Positions 45,657 to 55,300 of a stretch of 64,000 nucleotides of DNA are shown here, piece after piece. A program made the translations under genes and the position numbers. Numbering within the stretch: the first letter of the stretch is position 1; each line of letters begins with the position of its first letter. Under the pieces are notes generated by a model, which worked only from the letters and a program-made list of their open reading frames with translations, was not told the DNA's origin and ran no database searches. Source of the DNA: Flavobacterium sp. (GTDB lineage Bacteria > Bacteroidota > Bacteroidia > Flavobacteriales > Flavobacteriaceae); NCBI RefSeq assembly GCF_004295795.1, contig NZ_SEBR01000007.1, forward strand, positions 1-64,000, given 5' to 3'.

Positions 45657-46037
45657 ATGAACTACGCATCCATACTCATTCTTTTGTTTTTGGCAGTGAC
45701 TTTTATCCAATCAGGATACGACAAGGTTACCGATTGGAAAGGCAACGTGGGTTGGCTGAAGGAACATTTTTCGAAGACGTTTTTGCGCTCGAGTGTCCCG
45801 ATGGCCTTGTTCGTCATTTTGGCATTGGAGCTCGCAGCCGGCATTTTTTGTGTCGTCGGAAGCATCCAACTTTTGACAAACGGTGAAAGAAACTACGGAT
45901 TTTACGGAGCCGTTTTCTCGTGCATCACGTTGATTTTCCTGCTTTTCGGACAAAGGATCGCCAAAGATTACGACGGAGCGCGAACCATTGCGATTTACTT
46001 TATTCCTGCGGTGATGGCTGTGTATTGGCTTGGCTGA
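45657..46037 (+). CDS. DoxX-like membrane protein
   Basis: A 126-residue protein with four hydrophobic segments: YASILILLFLAVTFIQSGYDK, MALFVILALELAAGIF, a segment around FYGAVFSCITLIFLLFG, and IAIYFIPAVMAVYWLG. QSGYDKVTDWKG fits the DoxX family. The last 38 bases overlap the 3' end of the PIF1-like helicase gene on the opposite strand. Confidence 0.82.
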   Translation: MNYASILILLFLAVTFIQSGYDKVTDWKGNVGWLKEHFSKTFLRSSVPMALFVILALELAAGIFCVVGSIQLLTNGERNYGFYGAVFSCITLIFLLFGQRIAKDYDGARTIAIYFIPAVMAVYWLG

Positions 46038-48306
46038 AATCGAGCGTTGCGCGGTATAATTTGAGTTCGTCCCAACTGAATTCTTCCCCGTGTTTTTCTT
46101 TCAGCATCCCGACGGTGTCGCTTTCCTTGAATCCGACGAAAACTTCCGAAAGTGCGTCGACGCGATCTTGAGTCAGAATGTCCGTAACTACGATAGTTTT
46201 GTTTTCGACGAGTTTTATCAAATGTCCGTAAATCGTCTGTTTGGTGAATTTTCGCTGTTGGGCAATTTCTTCCACCGACAAATTTTGCTGCCAAAGTTCG
46301 AAGGTTTCCAGAATTGTACTTTTCTTGGGTTCTTTCCTGCCTTTTTTCTTCGTCGGACGTTCGATCGTAACATTGTCGTTTTCGACGATAACTTCCCCGA
46401 ATTTTTGACTGAAACGCTCCCGGATTTCGCGAATTTTGTCGTCGCGATAATTTCGGATTTTGGCCGTCGACAGATTTTCCCTGGACAATTCTTCGCCCGA
46501 AACCAAAACTTCCACAAAACGTTTCATCCGCAAAAGCGAGATCACGGCTTTGGTCTGTTCTTCCTCTAAATCAAGCAGTTCGGAGTAAAATTCCTTCGTT
46601 TTCTTGATTCTCCTCACCTCTTCCATTTTGAGAAAAAGTTCCGAAACCAAGTTGTCCATCGGATACAGAAAATAGTGCACCGCCGCTTCTATCCGATCTG
46701 AAATAAACTGCAAATCAGGATTTTCCGATTCAAAAAGCCGATCGAGTTGCAAACAGAATTTTGCCGCCGGATCAAGCAATTTTTCGATTGTCGCGTATTG
46801 GTTTTCGCCCCAAATCCTGTGGTTGCTTTTTTCGCTTTTGGTGATTTCCTGATTGTAACTGAACTTGTGATTGCGCCAACTTTGCGCCAAATCGAGCCAA
46901 TCGAAGCTGTTCTTGAGATAGTTGCGCGTGAAATTTTTACTCTCGTTTTTGAGCGAATTCTCCAGGACATCGAGTTCCGACTTGTTTTCGGCGTATTCCA
47001 TAACATCTCTGTCGTTCGCGAGCCCGTTCATACGCAGCGCGGAAAGCAAAATCAGGCCGTTTAACGAACGAAGGCGCGAAAAAGCGACGTAGGCTTGTCC
47101 TGGCTGGAAAATGTCGCTTACGTCAAGCGCGGCTTTGTCGAAAGTCAATCCTTGGCTTTTGTGGACGGTAATCGCCCAGGCAAGCTTGATGGGATATTGC
47201 ACGAACGTTCCCAGAACTTCTTCGGTGATTTCTTTGTTGGACGGATTTACGACATATCGGATATTCTGCCATTCATAGCGCTCAACTGGAATCGTTTTGT
47301 TCTCTTCGGGAAAATTCACGAGGATTTCCTGATCGGACAAAGACACGACTGTCGCGGTCTTGCCGTTGTAGTAAAGTTTTTCGTTCGACAGATCGTTCTT
47401 TACGAACATCACTTGTGCGCCCACTTTCAATCGCAACGTTTCCTCTATCGGAAAAATCCTTTCGGGGAAATCGTCAGTAATTTCTGACTTATATTCAAAA
47501 GTCTGTTTATCTAGGACTTCAAGTGCCGCCGAATTGATCGCATCGGCTTTGTAATTGTGAGTCGTGAGCGTAATGAATCCGGGATGTTCACGCAAATTGA
47601 AGTCAGGTTGCACATGCGAGTTCAGGACGGCGATGTCTTCACGTGAAACGATGTTGTTGCGAAGATTGTTCAGGATGTTTATGAACGCGTCATCCGTTTG
47701 ACGGTAAATCTTCGTAAGCTCGATGTACAAAGGCGGATTGCGTTGGACAACATGTGAATGGAAAAAGAATTTTCCGCGGTAATAGTTCTTGAGCGTATCC
47801 CATTCCTCATTTTTGATAACAGGCGGAAGTTGCAGCAAATCGCCGATAAACAAAACCTGCACACCGCCAAACGGGGCACTTTTCTTGCGAACCGTCTGCA
47901 TCATGAAATCTACGGCGTCAATCAAATCGGCCCTAAGCATACTGACCTCGTCGATCACGAGCAATTCCATGTTTCGGATAACGCTGCGTTTTATGGCGCT
48001 CATCTTGAAGTGGCGACGCAAACTTTCTCGCGTTTCGAACTTTACGGAATCTGAAAATGTCGGTGCAGTAAAATCTGGAATAAAACCACCGAACGGCAGT
48101 TGGAACATGGAGTGAATCGTGACGCCACCAGCGTTCAATGCGGCGATTCCAGTTGGCGCGACCACGACCGTATTTTTGTGCGTAGTCTTGATGATTTCCC
48201 TTAGAAGTGTCGTTTTTCCTGTTCCGGCTTTTCCGGTGAGAAATATGGAGCGATCGGTTTGGTTGATGAATCGCAAGACGTAGGATGCGGCGTCAGATAG
48301 TATCAT
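46000..48306 (-). CDS. PIF1-like superfamily 1 helicase with C-terminal HTH domain
   Basis: A 768-residue helicase. Walker A is GKAGTGKTTLLR (about 25-36), Walker B is LLVIDEVSMLRADL, motif III is LFIGDLLQLPPV, and the late motifs are in AWAITVHKSQGLTFD and AYVAFSRLRSL. After the helicase core (to about 440) there is a helical region, then a charged linker (PTKKKGRKEPKK) and an HTH_40/RQC-like domain (ILETFELWQQNLSVEEIAQQ) near 670-760. It probably unwinds DNA in repair or replication; the G-quadruplex activity of PIF1 relatives is not readable here. Confidence 0.92.
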   Translation of the reverse strand: MILSDAASYVLRFINQTDRSIFLTGKAGTGKTTLLREIIKTTHKNTVVVAPTGIAALNAGGVTIHSMFQLPFGGFIPDFTAPTFSDSVKFETRESLRRHFKMSAIKRSVIRNMELLVIDEVSMLRADLIDAVDFMMQTVRKKSAPFGGVQVLFIGDLLQLPPVIKNEEWDTLKNYYRGKFFFHSHVVQRNPPLYIELTKIYRQTDDAFINILNNLRNNIVSREDIAVLNSHVQPDFNLREHPGFITLTTHNYKADAINSAALEVLDKQTFEYKSEITDDFPERIFPIEETLRLKVGAQVMFVKNDLSNEKLYYNGKTATVVSLSDQEILVNFPEENKTIPVERYEWQNIRYVVNPSNKEITEEVLGTFVQYPIKLAWAITVHKSQGLTFDKAALDVSDIFQPGQAYVAFSRLRSLNGLILLSALRMNGLANDRDVMEYAENKSELDVLENSLKNESKNFTRNYLKNSFDWLDLAQSWRNHKFSYNQEITKSEKSNHRIWGENQYATIEKLLDPAAKFCLQLDRLFESENPDLQFISDRIEAAVHYFLYPMDNLVSELFLKMEEVRRIKKTKEFYSELLDLEEEQTKAVISLLRMKRFVEVLVSGEELSRENLSTAKIRNYRDDKIREIRERFSQKFGEVIVENDNVTIERPTKKKGRKEPKKSTILETFELWQQNLSVEEIAQQRKFTKQTIYGHLIKLVENKTIVVTDILTQDRVDALSEVFVGFKESDTVGMLKEKHGEEFSWDELKLYRATLDFSQANTQPSPQE

Positions 48307-48370
48307 TTTGGCGTGGATTAGATTCCCGAAAAATACAAAGAATTTGGTTAATCGTCTGGATTTCAGAAAT

Positions 48371-48402
48371 AAAAAATGCTTCCCTTGATGAGAAGCATTT
48401 TT
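48371..48402 (-). terminator. Terminator of the OmpH/Skp-like gene
   Basis: Stem AAATGCTTC / GAAGCATTT with loop CCTTGATGA, flanked by an A-run on the left, so the minus strand ends in a T-run (TTTTTTATTTC). Confidence 0.85.
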
Positions 48403-48420
48403 GTTATTCCTGGTTCGGAA

Positions 48421-49011
48421 TTATTTTTTTTCGGCCGGCGTTGCTTCTACTTTGGCTTGGTCGTTTGCCGCAGGTTTTTTGCCATCTTTTTCATACTTCG
48501 CGTTCAAAGCCTTGATGACTTCGTCGGTGATATTATATTGATCTTTCGCATAAAGAACCGATGCAGACGCACCTGTTCCAAATACATAATCGTAGCCTTT
48601 TTCCTTCCCGAAATCTTTTAGGAACTTCTCGACTCTAGACACAAGTGAATCTTGTTCCACGCCACTTTCGCTTTGCAGCTGGCGCAAAATTCCCTCTTGT
48701 GCATATTGCAATTGCTGCTGTCTTTGTGCCAAAGGACCGCTGTTTTGTTGCGCCCAGATTTGTCCGAGTTGTTGCGCTTTTGCTTGGAACGCAGCCGCAT
48801 CTTTTTGGAAACGCTCAGCTTCTGCCTTCAACTCCTTGCTCATCTCGTCGCCTTTTGTCTTGTATTTCGCCTCGAGATCTTTCATCTCTACAGATTCCTT
48901 CATCAATTTCTCAGTATCGACGTAAGCCGTTTTAAACTGAGCCTGTTGTGCGTCTTTGTTACAAGATGCCATTGCGATGGCGATTGCGACTATTGCGAGT
49001 GTCTTTTTCAT
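48421..49011 (-). CDS. OmpH/Skp-like periplasmic chaperone (lipoprotein variant)
   Basis: A 196-residue protein. The signal ends at MASC, so it is predicted to be a lipoprotein (Cys17 acylated). The rest is a long helical coiled coil (MKDLEAKYKTKGDEMSKELKAE region) with the OmpH start FKTAYVDTEKLMKE and end YDYVFGTGASASVLYAKDQYNIT. The C-terminal 25 residues are Lys/Ala-rich. Skp proteins hold unfolded outer-membrane proteins. The lipid anchor is unlike E. coli Skp. Confidence 0.9.
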   Translation of the reverse strand: MKKTLAIVAIAIAMASCNKDAQQAQFKTAYVDTEKLMKESVEMKDLEAKYKTKGDEMSKELKAEAERFQKDAAAFQAKAQQLGQIWAQQNSGPLAQRQQQLQYAQEGILRQLQSESGVEQDSLVSRVEKFLKDFGKEKGYDYVFGTGASASVLYAKDQYNITDEVIKALNAKYEKDGKKPAANDQAKVEATPAEKK

Positions 49012-49100
49012 TCTATTATTGTATTTCGGTTTTTTAAAAATCGCGTAAAAATATAAAAATTCGGTTAGGTGGATGGTTTTTAGCCGTATTTGATTCCGAT

Positions 49101-49955
49101 TTAAAGCTTCGGTTTGCGGATGATATAGATCAAAGATGAAAATTCACCCGTTTTTTTCGCTTTTGCGTTGGATTTCAGTCCGTTAAAGAAAGCTTTTATT
49201 GGGTTCATCTTGCCAGTCTTGTATTTTTCCGACAAAAGACTTACGTAAAAAGCGTCAAAAGGCATCGGCAATGTCTTTATCAATTTCAGATTCGCTTTCG
49301 CGGACAATTTGTCGATCGAGCTTTTCGAGAAATGCCACAAATGCCTCGGCACATCAAACGCTGCCCAATTTTCGCCGTAGAATTCTGCGTCGTATGATTT
49401 GTGATTTGGAACTGCTATGATTATCGATCCGTCAGGTTTTAGCAAACGGTGAAGTTCTCTCAACTGCGCTTCCGGATCTGGGACGTGTTCCAAAACGTGC
49501 CACATTGTAATCGCATCAAAAGACTCGTCAGTGAATGCAGAAGTTTCCTCACTAAAAGAAATTCCCTTCGTTTCGGCAACCTTTCTCGCCTTTGAACTTG
49601 GCTCAATAGCTTCGACTTGCCAACCATCTTCTTTTGCGACTGACAAGAAATCCCCGGTTCCCGCGCCAATGTCTAAAATTTTGCCTTTTGAAGCTTGCAT
49701 CGAATTGACAAGTTTCAGCTTGTTTTTTAACGCAATTTTCTTTACAATTTGATAAATTCTTTCAAAAATGGACCGTTTTCCATCCGTATGTGAAATATAG
49801 TCGTCGCTTTCGTAGTATGAAGCGAGTTTTTTTTCTTCAGGTTTTGGAAATGTATAAAGCAGATCGAGTTCAGAATCCCGAATCAAATTGAAGGATTCTC
49901 CTGAAACCGAATGGTCTTTTACCGTCAAAAAAAGTTTATCTTTCTCTATTTCCAT
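49101..49955 (-). CDS. Class I SAM-dependent methyltransferase
   Basis: A 284-residue methyltransferase. Motif I is ILDIGAGTGDFL (near 90-101), with acidic loop EAIEPS, post-motif SFDAITMWHVLEHVPD, and LLKPDGSIIIAVPNH. The first 60 residues (KDHSVSGESFNLIRDSELD) form a zinc-finger-less methyltransferase-type N-terminus as in O-antigen or ubiquinone-like families. Substrate unknown. Eighty-four bases after mnmG with a parS-like site in between. Confidence 0.88.
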   Translation of the reverse strand: MEIEKDKLFLTVKDHSVSGESFNLIRDSELDLLYTFPKPEEKKLASYYESDDYISHTDGKRSIFERIYQIVKKIALKNKLKLVNSMQASKGKILDIGAGTGDFLSVAKEDGWQVEAIEPSSKARKVAETKGISFSEETSAFTDESFDAITMWHVLEHVPDPEAQLRELHRLLKPDGSIIIAVPNHKSYDAEFYGENWAAFDVPRHLWHFSKSSIDKLSAKANLKLIKTLPMPFDAFYVSLLSEKYKTGKMNPIKAFFNGLKSNAKAKKTGEFSSLIYIIRKPKL

Positions 49956-50024
49956 ATCTATTTTAAAAACGAAATTGCCATGAAAATCACGGCAATCTCT
50001 TTATTTATAAGCCTTCAGATGATT

Positions 50025-50040
50025 CGTTCCACGTGAAACT
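50025..50040. promoter_or_regulatory. parS-like site 1 (CGTTCCACGTGAAACT)
   Basis: Thirteen of 16 bases match the parS consensus TGTTTCACGTGAAACA, including the CACGTGAAAC core. It abuts the mnmG stop codon. One of three such sites within 2 kb. Confidence 0.55.
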
Positions 50041-51911
50041 TATCTGCCCATGTGAACCAACAGAACAGAAATGTCACTGGGCGAAACGCCGCTAACTCTT
50101 GAAGCTTGCGAAATCGTGACCGGACGAATTGCGGAAAGTTTCTGTTTCGCTTCGATCGACATCGACTTTATCTTTTGATAGTCAAAATCGGAAGGAATTT
50201 TAACGTCCTCCAAACGTGTAAGCTTGTCGGCATTATTTCTCTCTTTTTCGATATAGCCCGAGTATTTAACTTGTATTTCAGCTTGCTCGATAATTTCCGT
50301 GTCCAGATTGTTTTCGGCGATGTACTCTTTTACTTTCTCAAATTTCAAAATATCATCAAGTTCTATCTGCGGACGCGAGAAAACTTTGAACATCTTGTCC
50401 GCTTGAGTCATTGGTGCACTTTCTTTGTCAGCCAAGATGGGATTTGCCTCTTCCATCGAAACGCTTGTCTGTTTGAAGAAACTTACCATCTTTTCACTTT
50501 CGTGAAGTTTGTGTTCCATTCGCCTCAACCTTGCATCGGAAGCTAGCCCAATTGCGTGAGATTTGGGAGTCAACCTGAAATCGGCATTATCCTGACGAAG
50601 CAACGTGCGATATTCCGCTCTCGACGTGAACATGCGATAAGGTTCTTCCGTTCCTTTCGTGATCAGGTCGTCGATCAAAACTCCAATGTAAGCTTCGTCG
50701 CGTTTCAGAATAAATGGATCTCGTCCCTTAACTTTTAGCGCCGCATTTATTCCGGCCATCAATCCTTGCGATGCCGCTTCTTCGTAACCCGTCGTTCCAT
50801 TGATTTGACCAGCGAAATACAAACCTTCGACCAATTTTGTCTCAAGTGTGTGTTTCAATTGGGTTGGGGGAAAATAATCGTACTCAATCGCATATCCGGG
50901 ACGGAAAAATTTCACATTTTCGAAACCCGCAACGGTTTTGAGCGCTTTGTATTGTATATCTTCCGGCAGCGAAGTAGAAAATCCATTAACGTAAACTTCT
51001 ACTGTATTCCAACCTTCAGGTTCAACGAACAACTGGTGTCTTTCTTTATCGGCAAACCGATTGATTTTGTCTTCAATCGACGGACAATATCTAGGGCCAA
51101 GACTTTTGATTCTACCGTTGAACATCGGAGAACGATCAAATCCTTCTCTCAAAATATTGTGAACTTCTGGCGAAGTGTAAGTCATGTGACAAGACCGCTG
51201 AATCTTCAACGGCTGCGTGACATCTGAATAAGAAAACTTCTGCGGATTTACATCGCCTTTTTCTTCATTCATTTTACTGTAGTCAAGCGAACGTCCGTCA
51301 ACGCGCGGTGGTGTTCCGGTTTTCATTCGTCCGGCCTCGAATCCAGCATTGACCAAATCTTCTGTGATTCCGAACGCGGCACTCTCTCCTGCTCTTCCAC
51401 CGCCAAATTGTTTCTCGCCGATGTGAATCAATCCGTTCAAAAAAGTCCCATTCGTCAAAACCACAGATCTAGCTTTAATCTCAACGCCGAGAGAAGTTGT
51501 GATTCCTGTGATTCTTCCATTCTCAATCAAAAGGCTGCGAACCATTTCTTGATAGAAATCAAGGTTTGGTGTTCCCTCAAGCATCAAACGCCATTCTTCA
51601 GCGAAACGCATTCGATCGCTTTGAACACGCGGCGACCACATTGCGGGGCCTTTCGACTTGTTCAACATCTTGAACTGAATCGCAGTCTTGTCAGAAATAA
51701 TTCCCGAATATCCGCCTAAAGCGTCAATTTCCCGAACAATCTGTCCTTTCGCGATTCCGCCCATCGCCGGATTACACGACATCTGCGCGATGTTTTGCAA
51801 GCTCATCGTAACCAAAAGCGTCTTGCAGCCCAAATTGGCTGCAGCCGCTGCTGCTTCCGAACCTGCGTGACCCGCACCGACCACTATAACATCATAAACA
51901 TTTTCAAACAT
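50040..51911 (-). CDS. mnmG: tRNA uridine-5-carboxymethylaminomethyl modification enzyme MnmG
   Basis: A 623-residue FAD-dependent enzyme which, with MnmE, modifies wobble uridine U34 of several tRNAs. The FAD motif is [18 protein letters not shown]; the family signatures [22 protein letters not shown] and [16 protein letters not shown] are present. Length is normal. Part of a minus-strand run: DUF4175, ybeY, mnmG, methyltransferase. In many bacteria mnmG (gidA) is near the replication origin. Confidence 0.97.
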   Translation of the reverse strand: MFENVYDVIVVGAGHAGSEAAAAAANLGCKTLLVTMSLQNIAQMSCNPAMGGIAKGQIVREIDALGGYSGIISDKTAIQFKMLNKSKGPAMWSPRVQSDRMRFAEEWRLMLEGTPNLDFYQEMVRSLLIENGRITGITTSLGVEIKARSVVLTNGTFLNGLIHIGEKQFGGGRAGESAAFGITEDLVNAGFEAGRMKTGTPPRVDGRSLDYSKMNEEKGDVNPQKFSYSDVTQPLKIQRSCHMTYTSPEVHNILREGFDRSPMFNGRIKSLGPRYCPSIEDKINRFADKERHQLFVEPEGWNTVEVYVNGFSTSLPEDIQYKALKTVAGFENVKFFRPGYAIEYDYFPPTQLKHTLETKLVEGLYFAGQINGTTGYEEAASQGLMAGINAALKVKGRDPFILKRDEAYIGVLIDDLITKGTEEPYRMFTSRAEYRTLLRQDNADFRLTPKSHAIGLASDARLRRMEHKLHESEKMVSFFKQTSVSMEEANPILADKESAPMTQADKMFKVFSRPQIELDDILKFEKVKEYIAENNLDTEIIEQAEIQVKYSGYIEKERNNADKLTRLEDVKIPSDFDYQKIKSMSIEAKQKLSAIRPVTISQASRVSGVSPSDISVLLVHMGR

Positions 51912-51913
51912 AA

Positions 51914-51929
51914 TGTTCCACGTGAAACA
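51914..51929. promoter_or_regulatory. parS-like site 2 (TGTTCCACGTGAAACA)
   Basis: Fifteen of 16 bases match TGTTTCACGTGAAACA. It begins two bases upstream of the mnmG start codon, between mnmG and ybeY. Confidence 0.7.
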
Positions 51930-51956
51930 CGCCTATCAAATTCGACATTTAGATGT

Positions 51957-52376
51957 TTAAGGTTCCACGTGGAACATTTGCATCTTTTCCTCTTCTTTGT
52001 TCCTCATTACAACCTCGTCAGCTTCGGATTTATCTTTGTATCCGCTATAGTGCAAAACACCGTGCGCCATTACGCGTCTTAATTCGGTTTCAAATGCTAC
52101 GCCGAACTCCGCTGCGTTTTCCTTCACCCTTTCGACAGAAATAAAAATGTCGCCATGTAATTCATTCCCGACAGAATAATCAAAACTAATAATATCTGTA
52201 AGCGTGTCGTGATCGAGGTACTTTTGGTTTATATCGAGCAAATATTCGTCGTCACAAAAGATGTAATTGATGTCACCTTCTTTTTTTCCTTCGGATAAAA
52301 TAACGTCAGATATCCACTTTTCGTAAGTAGATTCATCACTGATCTCGAATTCGGTTTCGTAATTAAAGCTTATCAT
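51957..52376 (-). CDS. ybeY: rRNA maturation RNase YbeY
   Basis: A 139-residue metal-dependent endoribonuclease for rRNA maturation. The metal motif is HGVLHYSGYKDK: two His residues are clear, and the usual third His of GYDH is replaced by GYKDK, as I recall it in other Flavobacteriia. The start overlaps the end of DUF4175 by 14 bases in another frame. The last codons (FHVEP) are part of parS-like site 3. Confidence 0.92.
   Translation of the reverse strand: MISFNYETEFEISDESTYEKWISDVILSEGKKEGDINYIFCDDEYLLDINQKYLDHDTLTDIISFDYSVGNELHGDIFISVERVKENAAEFGVAFETELRRVMAHGVLHYSGYKDKSEADEVVMRNKEEEKMQMFHVEP
51961..51976. promoter_or_regulatory. parS-like site 3 (GGTTCCACGTGGAACA)
   Basis: The perfect palindrome GTTCCACGTGGAAC lies inside the 3' end of ybeY. 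Thirteen of 16 bases match the parS consensus. It is 31 bases from site 2. Confidence 0.55.
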
Positions 52377-55300
52377 TTCCCTTAAAATATTCCTGAACTT
52401 TCTGATTGTAATTGGAGCGCAAAGGTAAGCTTTGTCTGTTTAATATCTCAATGCTGTTCAAATAATCCTGAAGCGCCTTTGGAAGTGCGCTCGTTTGATT
52501 GTTGAACTCCTTTTTGTTCGTTTCTGACTGGCGCTTCTTTTCCTCACCTTGTTGTTGCACGGCTTTGTCCAATTTCAAAAGTTCGTACTTCAAATTGAGT
52601 ACTTTTTGAAGCGTTTCATTATTGAAACCTTTGTTCAACAACTGCTTTTCGATCTGTTTCATTTGATCTATGGCATTCTGCCCTTGGCCGCCCAATCCTT
52701 GCTTGTTCAGCTCTTTTTGTAAAGCTTCACGCAACTGGCGTTGTTCCTTATAAATCTCCATGATCTGTTGTGCATCGCCTTCACCGTCGTCTCCTTGCGA
52801 ACCTTCACCTTGGCCGTTGCTCTTTCCATCTTTTCCATTCTTTCCGTTCTGGCCTTGGCCCTCGCCTTGACCCTGACCTTCGCCCTTGCCCTGCCCTTTT
52901 CCTTGGCCTTGTTGTCCGCCTTGCTGGCCTTGTTTTCCTTTATCACCCGGTTTGTCACCTTGCCCTTCTTTATCGCCTGGACTTTTTCCGTCTTTCATGC
53001 CATCTTTCATCTTGTCGCCAAGACCTTGTTGTTTTTGGATGATGTCGGGAAGCTGCATTCCTTGACCTTGCCCTGGAGATGGCTTCTTTCCGCCGGCGCC
53101 GCCCATCGACATCTGCATTTGCATTTGCATGCTGTTCATGATTTCGCTGAGGAAATCGGCAAGTTTGTTCGCTGACGAAATCGCATACTGTTGATGCGAA
53201 GTTCCTTTTCCAACTTGGGCTTCCACAAAAGCATCCAAAGACTTATCGATGTTGTAATGCACATTTCCGATCTCTGTCGTTACGTTCTCTGTAATCTTCG
53301 GATTGCGCAGCGACATCGCAAACAAACTATCGTCGACATGCTTGAATTGCTGCTTCAAATCCTGTTGTGACTTAAGGTTTTTGTTGTATGAAGGAGCATT
53401 TCGTTTGAGGTTCTTGAAGTCTTTCATCAAGTCTTCCTCCGAAAAAGAAAAAGCCAGTAGGTTATCAAGAATCTGACGCAACATCTTAACATCTTCCTCC
53501 ATTTGTTCCATCTCGCCACCGCCCATGGACATCATGATATTGTTGCCCATCTCCTTCATCTTCTTGGATGCACTTTTCTGCTTGGGCTTGGCGGCTTTTT
53601 TGTTCTCTTTCTGAAGTTCGTCCTTTGATTTGTTTAGATCGTCTTCGATACTTTTTTCTTGATTTTCGGTCTTCGGAATATCCATTGGAGATTTGAGATC
53701 CTTGTTGTCTTTTTCGAGTTGATCCATTTCTTCCTGGATTTTGTCGAATTCCTTATTGATTTCATCTTGCTTTTGAGCGCTGTTCTGACTCTCATTTTCT
53801 GAAAGCTTGTCTTGCTTCTCAGCCAATTTTTCCAGTTTATCGGCAATTTGTTCAGCCTTCTTTTCAACGTAATAACGCTTGGTCAATTCTACCAGTTGCT
53901 CAAGATTTTTTGTCTGATTTTTTGCGTTCTGTTTGAACTGATCCATCTTCTCGAACAATTCCTCTTTGCTGATTTTATCGTTCAATTCCTTGAGTTCATC
54001 AAGCAACTTCTGGTTCTTTTCCAAGTCTTTTTCCTGCTTGTCCAAACGGCGCTGCAATTCTTCCTTGAACTCGTCTTTCTTTTCAGATTTGAACTTGTCC
54101 AGATTCTCTTCAAGCTTCTTTGAGAAATCCTTCATCAACTCATTCTGCTGTTGCTGACGTTTGATGAAATCATTGACTTTCTGTTGGTCCTTAAACTCGA
54201 GATTCTCTTTTTCTTTTCCGGTGTTCCGAAGTTTATCGAGCTCTGACATTTGCTTCTCCTGAGTCTTCAGAGACTTCTCTAGACTGTTGATGTTGGAATT
54301 TTGCTGTTGCAGATTCTCATCCTCTTTCTCTTGCTCAGTGGCGATTCTATCAGAAAAAACCGACGACTTCGCGCTCTTGAATCCATGTGGCGCATCGTTG
54401 TCAAAAACCTCGAAATAATACTCGTAAGAAACACCTTGCTCAACCGGAAGCGTCGAAGGAAAAGCAAACACGAACTGATCGAACACATCGTGCTTGACGG
54501 CAATTGTTCCACGCTTGGAAGCAGTTGGACTTCCCTTCGGATAATACACGATCTGGAGTTTCGAAAGCCCGTAATCATCGGACACTTGACCCAAAATATA
54601 GTTCTTCTCGACCTTCAAAGTGTCGGGCGCATTACCCACAGTGATCGTCGGATGTTGATCTTTTATTACGGAAATCCTATAATTGAGCTTTTCGTAGTTC
54701 GAAACCTTATTATTTGATGTAAGTATTTGATAATCTGTGTTTTGTGTGATACTTTTGGAAAGCGTGAACTGATTGTCCGATTTCAGGAACGGAAACGAAT
54801 TCGCCTCGTCTTTCCAATCGACATTTTGCGTCGCCTGCGTGTTCATTTTCCAGGTAACGCGCGTGCCTTCGGGCAAAATCGCATTTCCGGTTCCTTTGAT
54901 TGCCTCCGATTTTTTGTTGAGATAACCCGGATAATTCAACACCATTTCAAAATTCGCAATCGAAGGAACGGTAATCACCGACAATTCAAAATCGTTCGAA
55001 CGGACGGCATTCGCTTCCACGTGAAATTCAAGGTTCGAACTCGGCTTGTTGATCTTGAATTGGAACTCACCTGCCCTTTCCGATTCCATATAATAACTTT
55101 CATCACCGATAAAAATCATCGCATTTTCTGGAACGACTTTTCCATCGGTTTTGATTCGAAGGACGAAATCCTTGTTCTGTTCCGTTTGGAGTTTATCGTT
55201 CAGGATCACGAATTTGAAAGGCGCCGGAGGAAGGAACTGCGTTTGGTAATTCACCACGCGGTTCAAACTTTGCGAAAGGAATTCCTGGTTGCCGGAAATG

